Below are positions 37,130-44,576 of a stretch of 64,000 nt of DNA, piece after piece. The position numbers and the translations under genes are program-made. The notes under the pieces are model-generated. The model was not told where the DNA came from and ran no database searches. It saw only the letters and a list, made by a program, of their open reading frames with translations. Every line of letters begins with the position of its first letter. The stretch's first letter is position 1. Source of the stretch: QAMH01 sp900556425 (GTDB lineage: Bacteria > Actinomycetota > Coriobacteriia > Coriobacteriales > QAMH01); NCBI GenBank assembly GCA_902475535.1, contig CABRZR010000011.1:1-64000 (forward strand), in the 5' to 3' direction.

Positions 37130-37450
37130 CTAGAAAAGCCCGGGAATGTTCATGCCACCCGTGACGGCGCTCATGCGCTCCTCGACCATCGCCTGAGCAT
37201 CGGCGATGCCCTCGTTGACGGCGGCAACGATCATGTCCTGCAGCATCTCGACATCCTCCGGGTCGAGTGCCTCGGGGTCGATTTCGATGCTCTTGATGCG
37301 CAGATCGCCATACACGGTCGCAGTGACCATGCCACCGCCGGCCGTTGCCTCGACCGTCTCGCGTGCGGCCTCATCCTGCACGGCCTGAATCTTAGCCTGC
37401 ATCTTCTGAGCCTGCTTGAGCATCGCCTGCGGGTTCATTCCTTTAGCCAT
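37130..37450 (-). CDS. YbaB/EbfC nucleoid-associated protein
   Basis: A 106-residue dimeric DNA-binding protein. It has MLKQAQKMQAKIQAVQDEAA as the long first helix, the strand segment GGGMVTATVYGDLRIKSIEIDPEAL and the helical end VAAVNEGIADAQAMVEERM, all typical. AAGGAG precedes ATG 37450. It sits 9 bases after dnaX and 6 bases before recR in one operon. Confidence 0.95.
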   Translation of the reverse strand: MAKGMNPQAMLKQAQKMQAKIQAVQDEAARETVEATAGGGMVTATVYGDLRIKSIEIDPEALDPEDVEMLQDMIVAAVNEGIADAQAMVEERMSAVTGGMNIPGLF

Positions 37451-37459
37451 CGTGGCTCC

Positions 37460-39427
37460 TTATTCCTCGTCGTTTATCTCTTGTACTTTAACACCTGCTC
37501 CGAACGCGGAGAGGGCGTCGGCAAAATCGGCTGGCATCTCATCGACAGGAGTTGCCTGCTGCTCAGCCACCAGACTTTCGAAGTACCCGTCGTCTATCGG
37601 CGGGATATCATCGGCAATGCTCGTAGGAGGCTCGCTCGTCAGTGGCGCCGGTTGGGCGGATAGGCCCGAGAACGACCCGATTTGGCAGCTGAAGTGCACC
37701 TCATGACCGAGCACCTCGGCGAAGGCCCTGTTGATGATGGCCTTGGCATCGGGGCCGTTCACGATGCGCATCTGGAAGTCAGAACCCGTGGGGAAGAGCA
37801 GTTGGTACTGCCCGTCCTCCGTGGATAGCGAAACGCCCGAAAGCAATGCGCCCGTAGCCGCGTCTTCGCGCTTGACCACGGAAAGCAAGGCGGCAAGCAG
37901 GCGCTCGGGCGACATGTCAGCCGCCGGGGAGATTTCTCGACTGCGCTCGCTATCGCTCGCTCCGCTCGAAATAACAGAGGGGGACGCTTCGGCCGGGATG
38001 GTGGAGGATGCTGCATCGTTCATGGCAACCGGGGATGGCTCCGACCCTTCCCATGGAGGGAGGTCATCACTCGCGGGATTGTCATTCCGACCGGAATCAC
38101 CGCGAGGCATCGTCCCGTTGTCATTTCGACCGATATCGCCATAGGGCATCGCCCCATTGTCATTTCGACCGGAGTCGCCGTAAGGCGACGAAGTGGAGAA
38201 AACTCCCATGTCACTGCCCGCGGTAGACGTTGGCTGAGGTTTCTCGACTGCGCTCGAAATGGCAGGCGCTGCCGTCATCGAAGGTCTGAGCTCGAGAACC
38301 TCGATGCGCTCGGCGAGGGCCTCGAGGGTGAGCTCGCTATCAGGACGCGTGAGGCGCGTCATCGCGATCTCAACGCTCAGGCGCGCATCGGCGGAGTTGC
38401 GTAGCTCTGCGACGAGCGCACCGCAAATGTCGAGCGCGCGGGCAAGGCGGTCGACGCCACCGAACTCGGCTGCCTGTTGGCGATAACGCTCGAGCTGAGC
38501 GGCCGTGCAGGCAACAATGCCGTTCTCGCCACCGGTAATAGCCGTCACATAGAGGTTGCGCAGGTGCGAAGCAAGGTCGCGCGCAAACTGCGCGAGGTCG
38601 ACGCCGCGGCCCACGAGGTCGTTAATCCAGACGAAGCACGACGGTGTATCGCGTCGCGCGATGTATCCCGCTATCTCGAAGAGCGCCGCGATGTCGATCT
38701 GGCCGAACATGCGCGTGGCTTCGTCGAGTGTGATCTTGCCCTCGGTATAGACGCCGACTTGCTCGAGCGCCGTCGTGGCATCGCGCATGCCACCGGCGGA
38801 TTTTGCGGCGATGAATTCAAGTGCTTCAGGCTCGTATTCGAAGCCCTCGCCCTTGCTGATACGCTCGAGATAGCCCACGATCTCCTCGACGGAGAAGCGG
38901 CGAAAGTCGAAGCGCTGACAACGAGACTGGATGGTCTCGGGAACCTTATGCGGATCGGTCGTGCACAGCACGAAGACGACATGCTCGGGCGGCTCTTCGA
39001 GCGTCTTGAGCAGCGCGTTGAACGCCGCCGTCGACAGCATGTGCACCTCGTCGATGATGTAGACCTTGAAACGGCCGCGCGTAGGGGCAAACCCCACGCG
39101 CCCGATGATTTCCTCGCGCACGTTGTCAACACCCGTGCGACTTGCGGCATCGAGCTCGAAGACGTCAGGGTGTGTACCCTGCGCAATCTCGAGGCATTGC
39201 GGGCAGGTGCCATCAGGCTGACCGTTTTGGGCCGACTCGCACAAGAGCGCCTTGGCAAGCAGGCGTGCCGACGTGGTCTTGCCCGTTCCGCGTGGTCCGC
39301 AGAACAGGTACGCATGGGCAACCGCGCCCTCCGAGATGGCGTTGATGAGCGTCTTCTCGACGTGTTCCTGACCGACGACGTCGGCGAACACCTCGGGACG
39401 ATACTTGCGATACAGCGAAAGAGCCAT
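37460..39427 (-). CDS. dnaX: DNA polymerase III subunit gamma/tau with repeat-derived linker
   Basis: Clamp-loader ATPase. Residues 1-370 form the AAA+ and collar domains: CGPRGTGKTTSARLLAK (Walker A), CESAQNGQPDGTCPQCLE (zinc knuckle), VYIIDEVHMLS (Walker B) and QSRCQRFDFRRF (sensor/SRC). A low-complexity linker (about 385-505) follows and then a tau-like C-terminal domain (ERLLAALLSVVKREDAATGALLSG). Much of the linker is translated from the same repeats found between genes: a peptide ISSAVEKP, three 13-residue units around GRNDN, and SVISSGASDSERSREIS. All keep the frame. AGGATTC precedes ATG 39427. 655 residues. Confidence 0.96.
   Translation of the reverse strand: MALSLYRKYRPEVFADVVGQEHVEKTLINAISEGAVAHAYLFCGPRGTGKTTSARLLAKALLCESAQNGQPDGTCPQCLEIAQGTHPDVFELDAASRTGVDNVREEIIGRVGFAPTRGRFKVYIIDEVHMLSTAAFNALLKTLEEPPEHVVFVLCTTDPHKVPETIQSRCQRFDFRRFSVEEIVGYLERISKGEGFEYEPEALEFIAAKSAGGMRDATTALEQVGVYTEGKITLDEATRMFGQIDIAALFEIAGYIARRDTPSCFVWINDLVGRGVDLAQFARDLASHLRNLYVTAITGGENGIVACTAAQLERYRQQAAEFGGVDRLARALDICGALVAELRNSADARLSVEIAMTRLTRPDSELTLEALAERIEVLELRPSMTAAPAISSAVEKPQPTSTAGSDMGVFSTSSPYGDSGRNDNGAMPYGDIGRNDNGTMPRGDSGRNDNPASDDLPPWEGSEPSPVAMNDAASSTIPAEASPSVISSGASDSERSREISPAADMSPERLLAALLSVVKREDAATGALLSGVSLSTEDGQYQLLFPTGSDFQMRIVNGPDAKAIINRAFAEVLGHEVHFSCQIGSFSGLSAQPAPLTSEPPTSIADDIPPIDDGYFESLVAEQQATPVDEMPADFADALSAFGAGVKVQEINDEE
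37929..37979. repeat. CTCGAAATGACA-family repeat inside dnaX
   Basis: A 51-base copy beginning GAGATTTCTCGACTGC and ending CTCGAAATAACAGAG. On the minus strand it encodes the dnaX peptide SVISSGASDSERSREIS. It carries no stop in the dnaX frame. Confidence 0.85.
38080..38196. repeat. Three 39-base tandem repeats inside dnaX
   Basis: Three units start at 38080, 38119 and 38158, each beginning TTGTCATTCCGACCGG or TTGTCATTTCGACCG. The conserved TGTCATTTCGA start marks them as the same family as the intergenic repeats. The unit length, 39 bases, keeps the dnaX frame and yields three GRNDN-containing units. Confidence 0.9.
38236..38265. repeat. Short CTCGAAATGACA-family repeat inside dnaX
   Basis: GAGGTTTCTCGACTGC followed by GCTCGAAATGGCAG is a compact copy of the family. 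It encodes AISSAVEKP at the start of the DnaX linker. Confidence 0.8.
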
Positions 39428-39538
39428 GAATCCTGCCTTCGTTCAACGATAAGCTTGCGGAGATTCTAACCCCACGGCGTTCCAGTTTAGCATTCTGTCA
39501 TCTTGCCGAAACGCAGGTGGGTACGCCAGCAGGCAGAG

Positions 39539-39569
39539 TGAGGCACATTGGACAGGTGCATCTGTCTCA
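39539..39569. repeat. Palindrome, TGAGACA type
   Basis: TGAGGCA at 39539-39545 faces TGTCTCA at 39563-39569, with GTGC/GCAC-like inner pairs. It lies 8 bases beyond the radical SAM gene stop codon and is a candidate terminator. Apart from this, 39428-39577 shows only the dnaX leader. Confidence 0.5.
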
Positions 39570-39577
39570 TCGGCGCA

Positions 39578-40852
39578 CTACGCAAGCTCGCGCACGCTCA
39601 GCTCGCGAAGCACCCGAGAGCCATCTTCGCGCTCTTCGAGAACGGCCGCGCTCTCTCCAACGATGACATGCGGCAACGTCTGCCGAATATCGTCGGACAG
39701 AGCACGCGGAAATGCGATGGCGGGGCCATCGGGATCATAGCCGTAAGCCACATGACCAGCAGAATCGAACCATGTCCTGATCTCCTCCGCATCGGCACCA
39801 TAGGCCTTCGCGCACTTCAAGAAGCCGTCTTCGTCAAAGTCGTACCAAGGATAGGCCCGTCGCAGATGAGCATCGGTGCAAAACTCCCTGTTCTGGAAAT
39901 GAACTTGCGCCGTGTTTCTGTTGTCGGTACTGCAATAATGGACGCCGAGGCTCAGACCCTCATCCGCGGCAAAGCGCAGGAGCTCAAGTGCCTCTTTCTC
40001 GCTTCCCGCAACGGGGATACCTCCCGCATACCAGTAATCATGCGGGTACTTGCGCGACCGGTGGCGCAACTTGAACCCTCGACGTCTGAATTCCTCGGCA
40101 TTATGCAAAGGAAAGCAAAACTCGAGCAGGTTCATGCCGCGAACGCCCATCGCATCGGCTCGCATCATGAGCGCCTTCATTTCATCGACCGTTCCTGGCA
40201 TCACCGGCATCTCTATGACGACATCATCGATAAGCGAAACCGCCTGCTCGATATTGGCAAGTACAAGACTGCGAGTATCGGCTACGTCATCTGGCTTAAT
40301 GCTAAACCTGATTTCGTTGAGTCCAGACGCCCCCAGCTCCTCAAGCGTCACCTTGTCGGCGAGTTCGCCGTTGGTGTAGAGACGCAAGTGCACATCGGGG
40401 TAAAGGCGGCGGGCAAGGCTGAGGAAGGACAGCACCCGCTCCTTGTTCAACAGGGGCTCACCGCCCGTTATGGCAAGGCAATCGTAATGCGCACCTGCTC
40501 CGTGCGCCTGCCTGAGTTCGAGCTCTATATCGCGTTTTTGGATTTTAAAGCGATCCTTGTGGGGCTGGTTTTCGTTGAAGCAGAAGTAGCAGTTCCTGGT
40601 GCACCGCAGGTCAACGAACACGGATCCCGTGTTCTTGCCCGTCCGGCAGGCTAGGCATGCGCGCGAGATCCACTGTCTCCAGATTGACGCCCCTCCGTTT
40701 TCGCAGTGGCACGGACAGGCTTCGTCAAAGTGCTCACGCACGTGGCGGGGCGAGGACTCCCCTTGTTCGAAGGGCACGCCGTAGCTTTCCATATCGTGCT
40801 CGAAGCGCTCTTCGGCCGCGTCACACGCACTGATATGCTCTCGAATGTCCAT
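39578..40852 (-). CDS. Radical SAM enzyme of unknown substrate
   Basis: A 424-residue radical SAM protein. The cluster motif is DLRCTRNCYFCFNENQP (CX3CX2C, near residue 95), followed by ITGGEPLLNKERVLSFL (the GGE motif), RLYTNGELAD and NEIRFSIKP. Upstream of the core, ACPCHCENGG and SRACLACRTGKNTG add two extra Cys pairs. In the C-terminal half, GVHYCSTDNRN and EFCTDAH/FLKCAKAYG supply further cysteines that could bind auxiliary clusters. ATG 40852 has GGGAGG five bases upstream. It follows a 62-residue Cys-rich gene by 35 bases. A maturase or peptide-modifying role is possible but not shown. Confidence 0.85.
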   Translation of the reverse strand: MDIREHISACDAAEERFEHDMESYGVPFEQGESSPRHVREHFDEACPCHCENGGASIWRQWISRACLACRTGKNTGSVFVDLRCTRNCYFCFNENQPHKDRFKIQKRDIELELRQAHGAGAHYDCLAITGGEPLLNKERVLSFLSLARRLYPDVHLRLYTNGELADKVTLEELGASGLNEIRFSIKPDDVADTRSLVLANIEQAVSLIDDVVIEMPVMPGTVDEMKALMMRADAMGVRGMNLLEFCFPLHNAEEFRRRGFKLRHRSRKYPHDYWYAGGIPVAGSEKEALELLRFAADEGLSLGVHYCSTDNRNTAQVHFQNREFCTDAHLRRAYPWYDFDEDGFLKCAKAYGADAEEIRTWFDSAGHVAYGYDPDGPAIAFPRALSDDIRQTLPHVIVGESAAVLEEREDGSRVLRELSVRELA

Positions 40853-40887
40853 GACGCCTCCCATCACCAGGCTTTATCGCCCTCATG

Positions 40888-41076
40888 TCATTTCTCACCA
40901 GACGTGCCGCCCTCGCCAGGCGCGAGCGATGAACCGCAGCTGCGGCATACCGTTGCGCTTGGCCCGTTGAGTTCGCCGCATTTAGTGCAATAGCCCGGCA
41001 CATCGTCTAGCGCGAGCTGGTTCTTCGGCGCCTCTCCGCGGCATCTTCCACAATTGCAGCAGGCGTATCCACACAT
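40888..41076 (-). CDS. Cys-rich zinc-ribbon-like mini-protein
   Basis: A 62-residue protein with ten cysteines: CGYACCNCGRC at the N-terminus, then YCTKCGELNGPSATVCRSCG, a zinc-ribbon pattern (CX2C ... CX2C), and an acidic Gly-rich tail. The start ATG 41076 is chosen because GGAG lies five bases upstream; the frame is open further up but there overlaps the amidase gene. It sits between the amidase and radical SAM genes in one orientation, so it could be a substrate, electron carrier or partner of the radical SAM enzyme. Confidence 0.7.
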   Translation of the reverse strand: MCGYACCNCGRCRGEAPKNQLALDDVPGYCTKCGELNGPSATVCRSCGSSLAPGEGGTSGEK

Positions 41077-41156
41077 TGTCACTCCGCTCTCGAGAAAGGC
41101 GAAGAGGTCCGCATAGCCAGATGCAGACCCCAACGCCAATTCGAATCCCCGATAGG

Positions 41157-42638
41157 CTACAGGGGACGTTTCTCCAATCTCTCTTCGTAACTGTTGATCC
41201 ATGGCTGAATCTTCTCGAAGGCAGAGCCCATCGACAAAACTCCCATGTCGTTGTAACGCTGGCCTATGATTTGCATGCCAACGGGCGAACCGTCCTGCGC
41301 GAATCCCGCGGGAATCGACATTGCGGGATCCCCTGTGAAGTTGCAGAAGTACGTGAGGCACCAGCCGATGAGCGGCTCCACCTTCTGCCCGTTGACCTCA
41401 CGCACGAGCGTGTCCCTGTCGGGATCGTTTGCGGGCGGATTGCAGGCGTTGGTGGGCGAGACGATGAAGTCGAATTGCTCGAAGGCGTCTTGCATCGCAT
41501 CGAATACCTCGGTTCTTATGGTGTCGTTTCTGATGAGGTCCTTGTATCCGCGCGCATACGAGTCCATCGTCCAGTACATGAGCTCGTGACTCAGGTCCTC
41601 TGGATAATCGCGGATGAGGTCGATGCCCTGCTCCTTCCACGCCATTATCGACTCGCTGTTGACGATTGACACGAGCTGGCACCATGCCTCGGCAAGCTCG
41701 ATATGCGAACGTCCCTTGAGCGAGAAGTCAAGCGGTTCGACGATGGCACCGGCCTCCTCGAAACGCTTCGCTGCTTTCTCGACAATGGCCGCCACTTCGG
41801 GGTCGACGGGATAGATACCGAAGTCCGGCGTGAAGCCGATGCGCTTACCTTCGATGGACGCATCGAGCGCCTCGGTGAAGTCGATGTGTCCCCAGTCGAT
41901 GCTGAAGGGATCGCGGGGATCGTAATACGTCATCTCCGTAAGCGCACGGGCGGCATCCTCGATCGTGCGCGTTTGCGCGCCGTCGAAGCAGAAGGGATGG
42001 CTCGTTCCAAAGCCGTCGGGACGCGGCGAGTTCGAAACAAGGCCGAGGGACGGCTTGTATCCCACAATGCCGCACCAGGCGGCGGGAATGCGTATGGATC
42101 CTCCGCCATCGGTACCTTCGGCAATGGGCAGGAGTCCGTCGGCGACCGCCGCAGACGAGCCGCCGGATGAACCACCGGAGTTGAAGCCGACCTTGAACGG
42201 CGTGCTGGTGGCGCCATAGAGCTTGTTATCGCACGTCCCGCGAAACGCGAGGGAGGGCGAGTTGGTCTTTCCCACGAAGATGGCCCCCGCGTCGATCATC
42301 GACTTGGTGTAGGTCGAATGGCAGACGTCAATGATGTCCTTGACGGCGGGGATTCCCCCGCAGCTCCCCTTCCAGCCGGGAAGCACCGGGGTGAAGTCCT
42401 TGGCCGCGGTCGGAATGCCAAAGAACGCACCCTGGGCCTCCCCGGCCATGAGCTTTTGCTCGGCCTTCTTCGCCTGAAGACACGCGCCCTCGAAATCCAC
42501 ATCGACTAGCGCGTTAATGCTTCTGTTGCGCCTTTCGATACGATCGATGAAATAATCCATGACCTCAACTGGAGACAGGTCCCTGGCCATGATCTTGCGA
42601 TGGATGTCAGAAGCGCTCATGAAGCTGATGTTTTCCAC
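41157..42638 (-). CDS. Amidase signature family hydrolase
   Basis: Hydrolyses a C-N amide bond by a Ser-cisSer-Lys triad. Catalytic Lys is in IPTAAKDFTPVLPG, the glycine/serine-rich signature in FNSGGSSGGSSAAVADGLL and GTDGGGSIRIPAAWCG. 493 residues is usual for the family. The start is taken as GTG 42638, with AAAGGAG seven bases upstream, rather than earlier in-frame codons. Motifs do not reveal the substrate; it is not clearly GatA (no gatB/gatC here). In context, 54 bases after a transporter gene and near a molybdoenzyme, it may act on an imported aromatic or carboxylic amide. Confidence 0.9.
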   Translation of the reverse strand: MENISFMSASDIHRKIMARDLSPVEVMDYFIDRIERRNRSINALVDVDFEGACLQAKKAEQKLMAGEAQGAFFGIPTAAKDFTPVLPGWKGSCGGIPAVKDIIDVCHSTYTKSMIDAGAIFVGKTNSPSLAFRGTCDNKLYGATSTPFKVGFNSGGSSGGSSAAVADGLLPIAEGTDGGGSIRIPAAWCGIVGYKPSLGLVSNSPRPDGFGTSHPFCFDGAQTRTIEDAARALTEMTYYDPRDPFSIDWGHIDFTEALDASIEGKRIGFTPDFGIYPVDPEVAAIVEKAAKRFEEAGAIVEPLDFSLKGRSHIELAEAWCQLVSIVNSESIMAWKEQGIDLIRDYPEDLSHELMYWTMDSYARGYKDLIRNDTIRTEVFDAMQDAFEQFDFIVSPTNACNPPANDPDRDTLVREVNGQKVEPLIGWCLTYFCNFTGDPAMSIPAGFAQDGSPVGMQIIGQRYNDMGVLSMGSAFEKIQPWINSYEERLEKRPL

Positions 42639-42692
42639 TGTGCTCACTCCTTTCGAATTCATGTCATGCGATTGCCGGTCACGCATTCCCCA

Positions 42693-44102
42693 TCAGGCAA
42701 GGCCCATGAGAGTGCAGACGGCCGGAATGATTACGGCAACGAGAACAATGGCGGCAACGCTCGGAATCCAGCCGGCCTTGAACTGGTCGAGCGGCGAGAA
42801 GTACTTGCGGTCGCTCGAGTAGGCAACGTACACGCACAGGTCAAGCGGCAGCAGGAACGCGGCGCACGAGAAGACGGCGCACAAGAAGATCGCGGCCGTA
42901 ACGTTTCCGCCGAGGCTTGCGACCAGGGTGCAGATCGGAATCGTGATAAGGCCCGCAACCGCGGCGCCTGCCGGCAGGATGTTATGGAATATGCAGGCAA
43001 AGGTAGCCGCGATGAGCAGGACGATGATTACCGGAAGACCGCTCATGGGGCCGAAAATAGCTCCGACCAGCCAGGCCATCGAACCCGTAGCCATCATGCC
43101 GGCAACGACGCAGCCCACAGCCCAGTTAAGCATCACGACCTGCCAGGGGCTCTCGTCGCAATACTGCTTGAACGAAACGCATTTGAAAGGCGGAAGGAAG
43201 AGCAGGCCAAGGGCAACAAGGCCGACGACGACGATGTCAAAAGCGGGAACCCACGAACTTGCAAACCACAGGACCATGGAGGCGAGGATGACGAGCATTC
43301 CCCAGATTTCGTTCTTGGTAAAGCCGGGGAGAGCCTGGTGCTCCTCCTTGATACGAACGAGCGCGTCCTCGCTAATCGGCTCGGGCTTGAAAACCTTGAC
43401 GAGCACAATCCAGGTGATCGGCAGCAACACGATGTTCGCGATAACACCCAGAATCATCCAGTTGGCAAACGTGATGGTGACACCCGTAGCTTGCTCGGCA
43501 AATCCCATGGCGAGAACGTTTACGACACTTCCAACCGGCGTGAGGTAACCGCCGATGTAGGAAGCAAACACGATGCCGAGAATGAGGGACTTTGCCAGAG
43601 GTGACTTGCCGCCCCAGGGCGTCTTGTTCTCGTCAAGAATCTTGTAGGCAAAGGGCAGCATCATCAGGACGAGCACGAGGTCATCGATGACCGCCGACAG
43701 AAGCGCCGTCGCAAGCATGAGACCGGCGAGTATCTTCTTCGAATCGTTCTTGGCCCAGCTAAGCACGCGGGCGATGATGCGCAGGGATATCGACGAATAC
43801 TGCACGAATAGCGCAAACGCAAAGCATGACAGGCAGAGTACCATCGCGACACTCACGCCTCCTGCCCACGTTTCCCCTGGTGTGAGAATCCCCAGGATGG
43901 GAACCGCAGCCGCGAACAGCCATGCCGTGATCAGAATCGGGATTGCCTCGGTAATCCACAGCAGAATTGCCGCGAGCAAAAGGCCAATGAGCATCTTTCC
44001 GGCAAATGACAGGCCTTCCGGATTTGGAATGAAGACCGTTATCACCACGATGGCTATCGCTATCGCGACAACGCAGATTTTGAACGATGTCTTTTCTCTC
44101 AT
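42693..44102 (-). CDS. DASS-family (SLC13-like) sodium:anion symporter
   Basis: A 469-residue integral membrane protein with about 11-12 hydrophobic helices. ISEAIP-type positions (WITEAIPILITAWLF), the SAVIDDLVLVLMMLPF helix, TPVGSVVNVLAMG and the second-half FHNILPAGAAVAGLITIP follow the divalent-anion:Na+ symporter (DASS) pattern of two inverted repeats with hairpin tips. Substrate is probably a di- or tricarboxylate or a related organic anion. Start ATG 44102 (GTG 44105 also possible) after GGGGAG. It lies between the FeS subunit and amidase genes, and likely feeds the same pathway. Confidence 0.88.
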   Translation of the reverse strand: MREKTSFKICVVAIAIAIVVITVFIPNPEGLSFAGKMLIGLLLAAILLWITEAIPILITAWLFAAAVPILGILTPGETWAGGVSVAMVLCLSCFAFALFVQYSSISLRIIARVLSWAKNDSKKILAGLMLATALLSAVIDDLVLVLMMLPFAYKILDENKTPWGGKSPLAKSLILGIVFASYIGGYLTPVGSVVNVLAMGFAEQATGVTITFANWMILGVIANIVLLPITWIVLVKVFKPEPISEDALVRIKEEHQALPGFTKNEIWGMLVILASMVLWFASSWVPAFDIVVVGLVALGLLFLPPFKCVSFKQYCDESPWQVVMLNWAVGCVVAGMMATGSMAWLVGAIFGPMSGLPVIIVLLIAATFACIFHNILPAGAAVAGLITIPICTLVASLGGNVTAAIFLCAVFSCAAFLLPLDLCVYVAYSSDRKYFSPLDQFKAGWIPSVAAIVLVAVIIPAVCTLMGLA

Positions 44103-44137
44103 CACATATCACTCCCCAAGTGATTAGTTGATTTATT

Positions 44138-44184
44138 GGAGCTGCCCCATCGAGAGGGAGGGACAAAACCGACAGGGCAGCTCC
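44138..44184 (-). terminator. Hairpin between FeS-subunit gene and transporter gene
   Basis: GGAGCTGCCC at 44138-44147 is perfectly mirrored by GGGCAGCTCC at 44175-44184, with a 27-base loop. There is no strong T-run. It may attenuate transcription between the oxidoreductase genes and the transporter/amidase genes, or stabilise the upstream mRNA. Confidence 0.5.
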
Positions 44185-44243
44185 TCTAGAATGAGCGGCG
44201 ACCGAACCCCAGACATGCCGATCAGCCGCGAAAGGCACGTGCG

Positions 44244-44573
44244 CTAAAGCGCGAACAGGACCTTCTTCGAGCCCGCTTCGATTCTCTGGGCAAGCTCATC
44301 GATGGTGCCGTACTCCATGCACTTGGCCTGGCAATGCTGCACGCACGTCGGCAGCTTTCCCATGGCAACGCGCTCTGCGCAACCAGTGCATTGCGAGGTG
44401 AGTGCAGGCAGATATGACAGCTGCCATTTGCCCTCGCCATACTCCCACGGCCCGATTTCCTGCACGAGAATTCCGGTCTGGCCAATCGGAAGGCCGTTGT
44501 GCATCTGGCATGCCATCTCGCAGGAATGGCAACCCGAACACCATTCGGTGTCGATCATGATTCCGTACGCCAT
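44244..44573 (-). CDS. Short 4Fe-4S ferredoxin-type subunit, DmsB-like
   Basis: A 109-residue electron-transfer protein with two cysteine clusters: EWCSGCHSCEMACQMHN and SQCTGCAERVAMGKLPTCVQHCQAKC. This is the first half of a DmsB/NrfC-type subunit, which normally has four clusters and about 200 residues. It starts 3 bases after the molybdopterin subunit stop and presumably pairs with it. No signal peptide. The shortness suggests one or two clusters connecting the molybdenum site to a soluble donor. Confidence 0.9.
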   Translation of the reverse strand: MAYGIMIDTEWCSGCHSCEMACQMHNGLPIGQTGILVQEIGPWEYGEGKWQLSYLPALTSQCTGCAERVAMGKLPTCVQHCQAKCMEYGTIDELAQRIEAGSKKVLFAL

Positions 44574-44576
44574 CTT

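Noticed and set aside
36350..37663. Plus-strand open frame (437 codons) opposite recR, ybaB and dnaX
   Set aside because: Overlaps three well-supported minus-strand genes; no domain seen.
38080..38196. CRISPR array
   Set aside because: The three 39-base units are contiguous with no unique spacers, lie inside dnaX and have no cas genes nearby.
40888..41361. Longer start for the Cys-rich mini-protein (157 codons)
   Set aside because: The upstream part overlaps the amidase gene and lacks a ribosome site, whereas ATG 41076 has a well-spaced one.
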